From the NCBI RefSeq assembly GCF_000182565.1, contig NW_015971541.1, positions 913,548 through 935,887 of the forward strand: DNA of 22,340 bases. The letters are read 5' to 3'. The notes under the pieces are model-generated. The model was given only the letters and a program-made list of their open reading frames with translations. It was not told where the DNA came from and did not search any database. Positions 1-9,175 of the stretch are shown piece after piece. Made by a program: the position numbers and the translations under genes. How positions within the stretch are numbered: the stretch's first letter is position 1; every line of letters starts with the position of its first letter. Origin of the DNA: Spizellomyces punctatus DAOM BR117 (lineage: Eukaryota; Chytridiomycota; Chytridiomycetes; Spizellomycetales; Spizellomycetaceae).

Positions 1-672
1 GGGGTTCTAATGGTTCAGAACTTTCAGGCCAGGGATGGGCATTTATACCAGACTGAATATAGTAGACATGGGTTGACTTATACTTTTACCTGCAGGACGG
101 ATCAAGGGACCAGAAATGTCGGTATTGCAGCCGGTTGACTTTGACCAAACTGTTAATAAAAAAGAGGGTTCGTTTACTGACTGGGGTAACGTTGTGTAAT
201 ATCGCATAAAGTCTAACTCAATTATTTTTGTAGCAATCGTATCAGCGATCTTTGGAACTAGAGCCTCGCTCGGTTTCGACATCGCCGGGGCCCTCATCCA
301 AGTAAATGTAGCGTGAGCAGAATTATTTGCAAATGAGAACATGTAAAATATTTAGTTTAGTTAGTGTAGTGTATGTAGTTTATATTGTGTACCTATTGAA
401 GGGGTGTCGATGTGTACCATGGTGGCTTAGTCACGAGGTTGGATGCTGTAAGCCCAGGGTTCGGGAAGGAGTTGGTTAGGGTCACTTGGTGCCCCAAAAT
501 AGCGCTTATTCACCTCTTTAAAATCCAATGTTCTAAGCATGACTTGTATGATCGTTCCATGATATGATAAAGGGATTACCTTTGACATTCACTGTTGATG
601 CTTAACTGCAACTCGCGAGGCCAAATCTAATCGGAACTTTGGTAGGCCAGATCGAGGTCACTAGTTCTCGAC
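1..672. other. Left-edge region without a convincing gene
   Basis: No recognisable protein or RNA is visible here. The minus strand holds one ATG-initiated open frame of 99 codons (342 down to 43). Its product matches no family I know. Splicing out a possible short intron near its end only leads to an early stop. It could be the first exon of a gene continuing beyond the left edge or a chance frame. The stretch 343-672, just upstream of the basic disordered protein gene, is AT-rich and shows no clear TATA box. Confidence 0.4.
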
Positions 673-2901
673 ATGCTCCAAAATGGTGTATCTCGTGGTA
701 GAGGTTCTCGACTACAACCAAACACAGGAAAAATTGGACAAGGGAATGTTGGAACAGTTAAACAACTAAACCGACAACGCCGCGCACCAGACAGGGGTAA
801 CGACCAGGAACTCACCGATGGGTCCCTCGCACAGCCCCACAAAAACTATAACAGGATAAGACAAGATCGTATGGGGCAATCGCTTGCACAACATTCTCTT
901 CAGACCTCTGCAAATCCCCGCGATGTAGATGCCCACACCTCCATTCAAGATCCTCGATCATCCGGTTCCGGGGTCCGTTCCCAAGCGGTTCAACGCCCAG
1001 GAAGACCAAATCTTCGTACGATGTCCCCTCGCCGCGACGCAGAACACAAAGTGGGTGAACAAGCAATGTCAAGGGTGCAACGAGAAAGCCAGCGTGGTGT
1101 ACTGCCAGCAACGACTGGCCTTCGTGGGGCCCCTCGACGGATGAGATCTGGTGGGCAGAGGGTAGTAGGTGGGTTTGTAAGGAAGGAGCCGGGCAATCGC
1201 GGTTTTGCGGATCGCAAATCCAGGGCTTTAACTTTGGCTGATACGGCATCTACTGGCTCTGGTAACCGTCGCAGAGGTGTAGCTAGTCCAGGTGCCGCAC
1301 TGGGTAACGAAATGAGCCAACGTTCGACAAGTCGAGATGGAAGTGGTGGAAAGAGAGTTGTTAATAGACGTATATCGAATAGCGAAAAGTCACCAGAGCG
1401 GCCAACTGGTGCACGACCAAGAAGCGTACGACGATGCTCTTTGATGGGATCAGATAGAGAGATGGCGGAATCTGCTTGTACGGCGGCATCGGTTTCACGC
1501 AAGGCCTCCATCGCGGCAGCGAGAAGTCGTCGAGATACTCGACGTGCTTCAGAGTTCCCCACGTCTTTACCAGGCAGCGCAACACGCCGTGCCAGTATTC
1601 GGCCGGCGGATAACAAAGATGTTGGTGGTGGGTGGAACAAGTTCATCTCCGAGAGAGCAAAGCCCGTTCCAACGTACACACCAAGTATTATGCATGACGC
1701 CAGCGCCCCAGCCGCTGAAGGCGATAAGCAAAAGAGACCGATCAGGAGGCGTGGGGTTCCAGTGCGAGGAAAAAGAGTACGTGCAGATCTGGTAAAGAAA
1801 ACAAAGGAAACCATTGAAAGCAAGACATCAAAACCATCCGAAATCAAGAGTGGAAAAGTAGCTACCGTAGACCAGGAAAGAGCTAGGCAATTGATTGCTT
1901 TATTGTCGGGGGCGACGTATGAGTTTGTGGGTACGACCGAGACCGCACGACCTAGCCAAGCATCCACGGAGTCGACCGAGAAAACCGAATGGCTCAAGGC
2001 TAATAGGAGAAAGTCGGCTGACAGGGGAGGAGGAGACCAGTCTTCTTCTGATAAATCCAAGCAGAAGATGGGCCAGGATTCTAGTCAAAAAAGACGGGGC
2101 TCGAAAGGAGGAGAACAGACCAAATCTGATAAAAGAGCTGGAGCAATCAAATCCGAGAGTGGCCATAAAAAACCAGCAAAAGAGGGAGGGCAGGACGGCA
2201 AGACAGTCAAACCAACCAAACCCCGCAAAGAAAAGGCACATGCATCAGATGCGGCAGGATCAGACCAGACTTCACAAAAGCTTTCCACTCCTCTTATTCT
2301 CCCTCCATTAGTCCTAGGAGATGAGAGCCAACGCAGCACAGTTTTCAAAAATCGGCCCGTAACGGCCATCACGGAAGAAGAGGAAGAAGCCGAGATTGCC
2401 GCACTACTAGCTCAAGCCAAGGAACTCCAGTTGGCCAAACAGCTTCTGGAACCTAATACCACCCTTCCGATTGATTCATCCATTAGTGCCCCACCCATTT
2501 TCCGTATGCCGTTCCAAACGTGGGGTATAAGAAGACCGCAGCATCTTCCTTCATCACGTCCACCACCCCTGCATCAGCAGCCAAAGTACACATACAAGAC
2601 GTACATGGATAACCTAATGCATCCAAATATACTCTTACCCCCTTTCCAGATGCCACCCATTAAGCAGATTTTGTATGGTCCGTATGAAGAGCAGCTTTGG
2701 CGGCTGTTTTATGGACAGGCTGGTTGGATTTCTTTGGAAGAGCTGCGTCAGATGAGGTATGTGTGTCCAAGTGTACTTTGGTTTGGTTTTGTGTTTGCTG
2801 GGGAGCTGATGATCTCCCCTCCATCTGTTAGCGATGCAAGGGGGATCTTGCTTCCGATGCCTTTGGCATGTCCGGTTGTACCAGTCACCGACGGAGGTTA
2901 G
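673..2901 (+). CDS. Large basic, mostly disordered protein of unknown function
   Basis: An uninterrupted frame from ATG at 673 encodes 742 residues. I do not recognise the family. Roughly residues 1-540 are low-complexity and rich in Arg, Lys, Ser, Gln and Gly, with several RRxS/T-like stretches and a Lys-rich segment around 450-540, which suggests a disordered, possibly nucleic-acid-binding or phosphorylated protein. A short Glu-rich helix-like segment (TEEEEEAEIAALLAQAKEL, about residues 566-584) follows. Then comes a Pro/Tyr-rich part and a more ordered C-terminal patch (GPYEEQLWRLFYGQAGWISLEEL). A 75-nt intron is possible at 2757-2831 (GTATGT donor, TTAG acceptor). It is a multiple of three without a stop, so both forms stay in frame; the segment it would remove looks intron-like (T/G-rich). 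Secure as coding because of length and composition, unknown in role. Confidence 0.65.
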   Translation: MLQNGVSRGRGSRLQPNTGKIGQGNVGTVKQLNRQRRAPDRGNDQELTDGSLAQPHKNYNRIRQDRMGQSLAQHSLQTSANPRDVDAHTSIQDPRSSGSGVRSQAVQRPGRPNLRTMSPRRDAEHKVGEQAMSRVQRESQRGVLPATTGLRGAPRRMRSGGQRVVGGFVRKEPGNRGFADRKSRALTLADTASTGSGNRRRGVASPGAALGNEMSQRSTSRDGSGGKRVVNRRISNSEKSPERPTGARPRSVRRCSLMGSDREMAESACTAASVSRKASIAAARSRRDTRRASEFPTSLPGSATRRASIRPADNKDVGGGWNKFISERAKPVPTYTPSIMHDASAPAAEGDKQKRPIRRRGVPVRGKRVRADLVKKTKETIESKTSKPSEIKSGKVATVDQERARQLIALLSGATYEFVGTTETARPSQASTESTEKTEWLKANRRKSADRGGGDQSSSDKSKQKMGQDSSQKRRGSKGGEQTKSDKRAGAIKSESGHKKPAKEGGQDGKTVKPTKPRKEKAHASDAAGSDQTSQKLSTPLILPPLVLGDESQRSTVFKNRPVTAITEEEEEAEIAALLAQAKELQLAKQLLEPNTTLPIDSSISAPPIFRMPFQTWGIRRPQHLPSSRPPPLHQQPKYTYKTYMDNLMHPNILLPPFQMPPIKQILYGPYEEQLWRLFYGQAGWISLEELRQMRYVCPSVLWFGFVFAGELMISPPSVSDARGILLPMPLACPVVPVTDGG

Positions 2902-3459
2902 AGATATTTTGAAAGATCCCCGGTCATCATACTAGAGTCGCAATAGTTAGGAAAGGATGTATATAGCATATATAGACAAGCTCATGTCTAGATCTCCTAA
3001 AATACAGCGACTAGTATTTTCCGCACGGAATCCCTTTCACATGCTTTTTGAAATCTCTACGTTGTCCGCATATGATCTCCCGCAACTATGATTTTGCTTA
3101 CGGATTAACTAGTCGATGCCGATGATTGCTGCATTGCCTTCAGTACAATCGCCTATTGATCGTTGGGGGCACTCATAGCACATTTAGACTGGTGCCAAAA
3201 GAGATTCCTAAGCAGGGCAAATCAGATCGTGCCTGGGCAAAGGAACTGAAATAATTTGGATCTAAAAAGCGCAAGTCTGGGAATCAAAATAGTTGGTTTG
3301 GTACTGAGACCGGTGTAAAGCCACGCAATAAGTAACAATCCCATCCACTCCAGTGCTGGCCGTCACAAGCTCACAAAGGATTTCAAAAGACAACTATATC
3401 CCAACCAAACAAATCTATTACCTATCAACGCCAGTAATTCACATAAACACGACACAATT
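2902..3459. other. Intergenic region between convergent genes
   Basis: This 558-bp stretch separates the 3' ends of the basic disordered protein gene (plus strand) and LSG1 (minus strand). It should hold both 3' UTRs and polyadenylation signals. I see no protein, RNA gene or repeat that I can support. Confidence 0.5.
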
Positions 3460-5411
3460 TCACTCTATAGCAGTCCAATCCGTCCTCTGCTTCCCTCTCC
3501 TCTTATTCTTTTTATCATGCATTTTTTTCGCTTTACCCATGACTTGGGGTTCGGCTCCTTGATGAGGGTACACCTTGACCCGATTGAAATCGGCGGAAGC
3601 GTATTTTCCCATTGAACCTGCTCGTACGGTTTGTTTTTGGGGTGCAAAAAAAGCAGCGTCCAGTAGTGAAGAGTTTGGAGTGCTAAGTGAGGTTGCTGGT
3701 GACTTGCCCTTGGCGTCAGATGGTGGTGTGGATTCGGGTTTGCGCTTTGCAAAGCGCTTGTTTTTGTACATGGGTGCATTGAAGGTGTCGGGGTTGATGT
3801 TGGGTGGTGGGTGGGCGTAGAGGATTTTTCCGTTGACATAATCTTTGAGAATGTAACGGGCTGCACGGGCTTCGTCGGGATTTCCTTGACTGCTTTTTGT
3901 AAAACCTCTTGCTACGGCGTAAGCAACAAGAAGCTCCGTTCCTGTTGGCTGTCGATCTTCATCGACGCCTTCTGCATTGCGTGTGCGAATTTTGATTCCG
4001 TAGACGTTTTCAAGGACCCATTTGGGGACGCGTTGTGCAACCAGTGAGCTGGGGCCTGTGAATTCACGGAGTTGGTCAATGGGCAGAATGCCGTTGACCA
4101 CTAGATCGGCTTTGGTGGTTGCAAACGAGGGGAATACAAGACCGGGACAATCACAGAGGATCATGCTTTCAGAAAGATGAATTGTCTGAAAATGCTTGGT
4201 CTTGCCAGGTGTGGAGGAGACAGTGACACGTTTGGCGCCCACTAAGGCGTTCAGGGTAGAGGACTTTCCGACGTTGGGATAACCAACAAAACCAATGGTG
4301 GTTTTTTGTCCACCAGATTCCACCTTGCGGAGCGGCTCGGGACATTCCGTTTCAAAGAGCTCGATGAGTTCATCGGCACCAATAATCCGCGCACGCTCTG
4401 GAACTTCGGCTTCCTCATCGACCTGTATCAATCCTGTAAAGGAGGGTCGTCGTTCCGATTCTTTCCGGGGTTGATCGACATCAGGTACACTTCCGTCCTC
4501 AATGTCGTCCTCCTCCTCATCGTCCTCGTCATCCTCCCGATCCACTTGCAGCTGCGCCAAGGCCTCTTCTGCTTTACGCTCTTCTTCTTCGGCCTCTAGT
4601 TTCTCTTTTGCCAAAGCAGCAGAAAAGAACATGTACCGAATACCCTCACGCTCAAAGTAATCCGCCCACTGCAGTCTCTGCTCGACCGTCAACATATCCG
4701 CCTTATTCACCAGCAACAAATTCTTTTTTCGGGGGTCCACTTCCTTGACGTATCGTTCCACATCGGTCGAACGAAACAGCAGTGGATTTCGGGAATCCAC
4801 AATCTGCACCACCAAATCGGATCGCTCAATCACTCTCCACAATTGTCTCCAAACTTCCAAGTTTCTTTCGTAAGGAGTCATGATCAGGCCCTTTTCTTCC
4901 TCCAATGTTGCCAGTCCTCGCCTCCAATCCAGAAACGAATCATTTTCTCGTCGCTTGAGTTCCTCAGGTGTCGTCGTTGTGTCCCACTCTGGTCGTCTCG
5001 GAACGGTCAACAAGTGTTTATGCTCCTGGTGCTGTTGAAGAGTTTCTTTTTCCTTTTCGGGAGTGAGGAGGAAAGGGTTTTGATAGACGTTGGATACAAC
5101 CGTGATGTTGAGTTTCTCCGCTGTGAATTCTGTGCCGGCGAGCTGGGCAGTATTGAGGAAGGCCTCAAGGTCGTTCTCTTGGGTGATGGATTGCATTTTC
5201 GTCCAGTTGGAAGTAGACTCGTCCACTTCTGTGGTGTGCTGAGACCACAAAATACACAAGGTCAAAAAAAACTCGCACTCTTTCGTTTTAACGTCAGAAG
5301 CTTGCTTACCCTAATAGACCCATCCGGATTCATTTTGGTATTTGCATTGAAGCGAGTGCGCATAAGCGCCTTTCCTAGGCCTGCCTTTTTCTTGCTTGTT
5401 GGTAGAGGCAT
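3460..5411 (-). CDS. LSG1: LSG1, large-subunit (60S) maturation GTPase
   Basis: Two exons on the minus strand: 5411-5310 (34 codons, start MPLPTSKKKAGLGKALMR) and 5238-3460, joined across a 71-nt GTAAGC...CTCAG intron at 5309-5239. The product is 626 residues, close to human and yeast LSG1. The GTPase motifs are circularly permuted, as known for the YlqF/LSG1 family: G4 NKAD at about 212-215 precedes G1 GYPNVGKS at about 353-360, followed by STPGKTKHF and G3 DCPG at about 397-400. The N-terminal AELAGTEF-like segment (here QLAGTEFTAEKLN) and PYERNLEVWRQLWRVIERSD are hallmark LSG1 stretches. An acidic linker (about 268-282) separates the two halves, and the C-terminus is Lys/Arg-rich. Family knowledge: cytoplasmic GTPase that releases the export adaptor NMD3 from pre-60S subunits. 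Confidence 0.96.
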
Positions 5412-6119
5412 AGTGAAATCTCAACAGTAGGTAATGGAATCGTAAAAGCAAGCGGAAGCAATGCAAAGTGGTATGCCAGATGAGTAATCCAAAAAGAAAT
5501 ACAGTTGATTCGAACTGATTGGCATTGGATGGAATGGGATAAACACAGGCAAGTGTGAAAGTGTTTCTTGCAAACAATATGGCCACATGGAGGAACGCAA
5601 GCGGAGGCATCAGTCTCATAGAATATCTATGCTGCTTGATATCTCACATGAATGTATTGAACATCTTGCAAGTGACATTCGGCAATGAGCCAAGAAACGT
5701 TTACATTTCCTCGATAGATTCAGTCAACCCCTATTAGTGACCGATCATGCAATCCGCACTTTATTAGTACTGTCCCGCCAAAGGTCTCAGACAGCGACAC
5801 CCATCCTATACTTGTATGAATAGCTCTTGTGAATGAATAGTCGTGTCCTCCATCGCACATGAAAATCACTAGGCTATGGCCCATGCATATCTGACCTGCA
5901 AATAAACTCCAAACATCAAAACCTTCAACTTCACGCACGCAAACAAACGTTATCCAAAACACACAACTCTCTCCCTACGTCACCCTTACCTTCTCTCTCT
6001 CCACAAAAGCCGTTTCGTGGCCGCGACTTTCCGCTTGCCTCCATTCGTGGCGCCCACCTCAGCTGCGCAAATCACGTGCTTCTCTTGTCCGAAAAAAGCA
6101 AATGAAAAATGACACGGGC
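5412..6119. other. Divergent promoter region between LSG1 and a GPI-protein gene
   Basis: LSG1 reads left and the GPI-anchored protein gene reads right from this 0.7-kb gap, so it holds both promoters. No further gene is convincing: the open frames inside are short and composition is AT-rich. Near the right end, 5960-6080 is pyrimidine-rich with a CACGTG E-box at 6073-6078, a possible bHLH-factor site about 47 bp before the TATA box. Confidence 0.5.
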
Positions 6120-6127
6120 TATAAAAT
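6120..6127 (+). promoter_or_regulatory. TATA box of the GPI-anchored protein gene
   Basis: TATAAAAT lies 50 bp before the chosen ATG at 6177, at the right distance to place a transcription start near 6150 and give a very short 5' UTR. A strong TATA box suits an abundantly or inducibly expressed cell-surface protein. It also argues against the upstream in-frame ATG at 6102, which precedes the TATA box. Confidence 0.65.
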
Positions 6128-6176
6128 CGCCCCACAGTGGTTTCCTTCATCTCATCATCTTTGTTTTTTGAGCACC

Positions 6177-6763
6177 ATGAAGTACCTCCTCCCCCTCCTC
6201 ATCCTCCTTCCCACGACCCTCGCCCAATTCGCAACGGATTGTGGTCCATCCCTTCAAACAACATTCAATCAATGCGCGTCGAATTCGCTTACAGATGGGA
6301 ATGGCCAACCTGCTCCAGCAGGAAGTTCGGTCGAACAGGCATGTGCATCCGTGCAAGCCAATCAGGCGGCGTATTACTGCTGTTTGTGTAAAGGATTTAC
6401 CGGGATCCAAGGATGGTGAGTATTGTTTGGTTGTTGAGTTGGTGATACCGTAGCTGATTGAGAGTTATGTACAGTATTGCGAATTACTGCCCGCAATCGG
6501 CCTCAGCACCTTCGATTGGTCAGTCTGTTGCGCAATTTTGTGGTGCGTGTCAACCTGCCAGCTCTAGTACGGTCTCGCGGGTCAGTGCGAGCAATGTTCC
6601 CTTCCCTACGTTGAGTGGGGGATTGCCCTCTGCGAGTGCTACCCCTTCTGCTACGCCTGCCCCGACAGCTGGGACGCAGGCCAAGGGAGCCGCTGCGGGA
6701 TTGGGTGTTCAGTGGGGGATTGCCGTGATGGGTGTTGTTGGTGGAGCTGTTGCGTTGGTGTAA
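6177..6763 (+). CDS. Small Cys-rich secreted protein, probably GPI-anchored
   Basis: Two exons, 6177-6415 and 6475-6763, around a 59-nt GTGAGT...TACAG intron, give 175 residues. The N-terminus is a classic signal peptide (MKYLLPLLILLPTTLAQ, cleavage after about residue 16). The mature part has ten cysteines in its first ~100 residues (spacing includes YYCCLC and FCGACQ), enough for five disulfides. A Ser/Thr/Pro/Ala-rich stalk follows. The end is a hydrophobic tail (QWGIAVMGVVGGAVALV) after small residues (GAAAG), the layout of a GPI-attachment signal. This is the general plan of fungal cell-surface GPI proteins; I do not see a clear CFEM consensus. Location at the plasma membrane or wall is inferred. 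The TATA box upstream and in-phase splice support the model. Confidence 0.85.
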
Positions 6764-6888
6764 GTGAGCTTTGGCACAAGCAACAAATTATTGAACTTGG
6801 GCGTGCGCCCTAAAGTGGTGAATGTGGGGACCATATAAGGTCGTGTACTTAGGTGTTAAAAGCCCTGTATCTGAAGAAATGTGAAATA

Positions 6889-6918
6889 TAGTGCGGAGCC
6901 GATGGGTATTGGCACTAG
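6889..6918 (+). repeat. Left terminal inverted repeat of element 1
   Basis: Thirty bases (TAGTGCGGAGCC...TTGGCACTAG) exactly match the reverse complement of 9005-9034. The first two bases are the duplicated TA target. The preceding bases are TA, so the element is entered from a TATA context. Confidence 0.95.
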
Positions 6919-7061
6919 TACATAGATTCCAACCAATTTAATCATAATTTTACTCGATTTAGACTCATGAACTATGGTTTGTTTGATCCAAAAATCCTAT
7001 GTAAGTTGTCGTCGCCCATTTTCCCAGGCTTTCATCTTTTTCGACAGATACAGATATCATC

Positions 7062-8941
7062 ATGCCGCCAAAGAAAAAGCAAAAGCTTGAAAAACCTACT
7101 TGCTTACATACCTGTAACAAGACTTCCTTTGCAAAAGCTTTCCTGCCAAACTACCACCAACGGCTTCTAGATTACATCGCCATCATCCATCAACTCGCCG
7201 ACCACGCTTCCCACGCGCTGAAATTCTACATCCTATCTGCACCATCCTTCACCGTGAACGAGGAGACCATCGAAGCGATTCTCTATCTTCTCAACAAGGG
7301 GGAGGCTTGGCATCCAAGAAAGGAAGCAAAGAAGGCATGGCGGGATTGTTTGCTGCCATATGTTCAACGGTACTGCCAAATCGTCGGCTTCGTTCATCCA
7401 AATCTACGAGGCGAGCAGCAATCAGTCAATTACCTGACAGCGAGTATGATGACGAACCTGAAAGTCAACATTCAAGAGCATTGCATGACGATGCTGCTCC
7501 GATATATCAATCTGCGGCTTGACGTGAAGGGACGGAAAGGGCAACTGCCACCGAAAAGCGATGCGCGAAAAGCTTTCTTTACTCGGCTACGCTATTTAAA
7601 GTCAGTTTTTCTTTTTGATATCGTGCCCGAGTCGCTGGATGACTTGACCGCTGAAGAGAGTGAGCTTCTAGAAGAGATCTGGACACTTAACCTGCCATTT
7701 CCTGATCAAGACAAGCCGCTTGCCTACCTCATTGCCATTGACGCAATGTCCTTCTTTCCTGCATACTGTCGGTTGTCAAGCCTATATGAAAAGCATGGAT
7801 TTCGACGGTTCAGTGCGATACCTCTGCGCCGCTCGCTCATCCAAAGCAACATTCGCATCGACTCTAAAATCCTGTACCAGCATATCCTTTGCATCACGCA
7901 GCGAGAAGCAGAAGCCGTAGAGAAGGTCGATTTATGGTTGCGCGTCTGTAATCTACGTACCAAAGCTTTTCGGTCTCGCTGTGGTATGCATTTTGAAGGC
8001 TCGATCACGACGGACGGAACCTCGGTGTCTGTATACCTAAAGCACCCAGAAGCTGACAAGTATGGAAAGCGCAGTGGTGGGAAAAAGTCAGCAAACATGA
8101 TGGAGGCAGAGGTTAAAGTGCAATACGTGGAGAAAAACTTACCTGCTTGTCGGGCAGCAGAAAACATTGTTGTCATTGACCCAAACAAGCGCGATATTCT
8201 CTACTGCCAAGACAGCAATGGTACGACGTTCCGTTACACTGCCAACCAGCGAGCCATGGAGACAGGTAGCCGGCGATTTGCAAAGAGACGGGAAGCAATG
8301 AAGAAAAAAGCGGGAATTGACCTCATAGAATCACGAATACCATCTCACAAGACGATGAATCTCATGGACTTCACTCGCTACCTTCTCGTTCGCCGCGCTG
8401 ATTGGGATCGTCGCAAGTACTTCTATTCGCATCCTGCCCACACGCGGTGGAAGTGGCATGCATTTATAAACCGTCAGAAGAGTGAATCGAACCTCATATC
8501 CAACTTGCGCAACAAGTACGGTGAAAACTTTACCATTGTGATGGGAGATTGGAGCGATGCCGGTCAAACTGCAAGATTTCAGACCTCATCAAAGACGAAA
8601 GGTTGGCGCACCCTCTTTACAACCGCATTGATTGTTTTCTTCTTGATGAACACAAGACCTCATCTGTTTGCCCTCGCTGTTCATCCTCTGAGTTTGTTGA
8701 GAAAGGCTTCAAAGAACGACCTCATTCAAGACCTTGGCGGCGACATGAAGGCAAGGTTGAAAAAGTCCATGGATTGCTGGGTTGTACCAACCCTAACTGT
8801 TTGCAGCAAGCCTGGATGATGCGCTACTGGAATCGAGATACACTGTCAACCTGCAATATGCTAACGATCGTGCCATCAATGTTGGATGGGCACTGTAGAC
8901 CAGAGGTGTTCAGCAGGAGGAGTGTTCCAGCCGTAGCGTAG
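7062..8941 (+). pseudogene. Fanzor (TnpB-like RNA-guided nuclease), one frameshift
   Basis: ATG at 7062 follows the left repeat by 143 bp. The N-terminus (MPPKKKQKLEK) is a nuclear localisation signal. A long helical region leads to a RuvC nuclease: RuvC-I with Asp373 in VVIDPNKRDI, then the GDWS motif near 495-498 that replaces the usual RuvC-II Glu in Fanzors. The open frame continues to a stop at 8819, but after TLF (codon ending 8618) the family-like sequence moves to the -1 frame. There it reads YNRIDCFLLDEHKTSS, with the relocated catalytic Glu expected for Fanzors, then a zinc ribbon (CPRC...CTNPNC), RuvC-III Asp in YWNRD, and a C-terminal RPEVFSRR, stopping at 8941. One missing T in the TTT at 8616-8618 explains it. 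As written, the protein would lose the Glu, the zinc ribbon and RuvC-III, so it should be inactive, unless the base is a sequencing error or frameshifting occurs. No intron is apparent. Confidence 0.88.
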
Positions 8942-8960
8942 CATAGATTAGTTAGATTAG

Positions 8961-9034
8961 CTTTTCCGAACTGGTTGTCGCCGGTTCAATCCCTGGTGCG
9001 GGTGCTAGTGCCAATACCCATCGGCTCCGCACTA
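8961..9034 (+). ncRNA. Probable Fanzor guide-RNA scaffold (fRNA/omegaRNA) at the right end
   Basis: Fanzor and TnpB guide RNAs are known to come from the segment between the nuclease stop codon and the right element end, with the guide just beyond it. Here that segment is conserved: 8961-9013 aligns without gaps to 13391-13339 of element 2 (43/53 identical). It can fold a stem GAACTGG/CCGGTTC (8968-8974 with 8981-8987) with loop TTGTCG. A weaker stem pairs TGGTGC (8994-8999) with GTGCCA (9008-9013) and includes wobbles. The differences in element 2 keep the first stem paired. The predicted guide would begin at 9035 (AATAGTAATATCAAG). The 5' end of the RNA is unknown, and it may overlap the Fanzor coding end. 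Transcription is not shown by sequence. Confidence 0.6.
9005..9034 (-). repeat. Right terminal inverted repeat of element 1
   Basis: Exact reverse complement of 6889-6918 over 30 bases, ending CTCCGCACTA. The final TA is the target duplication. It also forms the 3' end of the predicted guide-RNA scaffold. Confidence 0.95.
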
Positions 9035-9175
9035 AATAGTAATATCAAGAATGTTATGTTACAACCGTCCCATCGCCTGCTGCGCACCAATGCGTGTATG
9101 TCATCCTTTGTTGCCATAGCACCAGCCTACCCAGATCCGCCCCTCACCGACGGTTGCCTGCATTCGCCTTGTGCG

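Larger units (their letters stand above)
6889..9034 (+). mobile_element. Fanzor-carrying TIR transposon (element 1), TA target duplication
   Basis: The element is 2146 bp including a TA at each end. The termini are perfect 30-bp inverted repeats (6889-6918 and 9005-9034), each starting TAGTGCGGAGCC and ending CACTAG. Flanking TA at both ends fits a Tc1/mariner-type target duplication. The only gene inside is a Fanzor nuclease; there is no transposase, so movement would need one supplied in trans. Fanzor1 genes are known as passengers of several eukaryotic DNA transposon groups, mariner included. Identical termini suggest recent insertion, between the GPI-protein gene and the ELM1-family gene. 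A shorter relative sits at 13318-14039 on the other strand. The superfamily is inferred from the termini alone. Confidence 0.9.

Noticed and set aside
990-2060. 356-codon minus-strand frame within the basic disordered protein gene
   Set aside because: It lies wholly inside the longer plus-strand frame, and its composition is the complement of Arg/Ser-rich codons.
3353-3562. Short plus-strand frame over the LSG1 3' end
   Set aside because: It is 69 codons with low complexity, overlaps the conserved LSG1 C-terminus and shows no independent support.
8610-8622. Programmed -1 frameshift site in Fanzor
   Set aside because: The sequence CTCTTTAC does not form a canonical X XXY YYZ heptamer in the zero frame; loss of one T is simpler.
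8972-9012. tRNA gene at the transposon right end
   Set aside because: The B-box-like sequence is present, but the T-arm does not pair properly, and I see no acceptor stem or anticodon arm; the conserved stem-loop fits a guide-RNA scaffold better.
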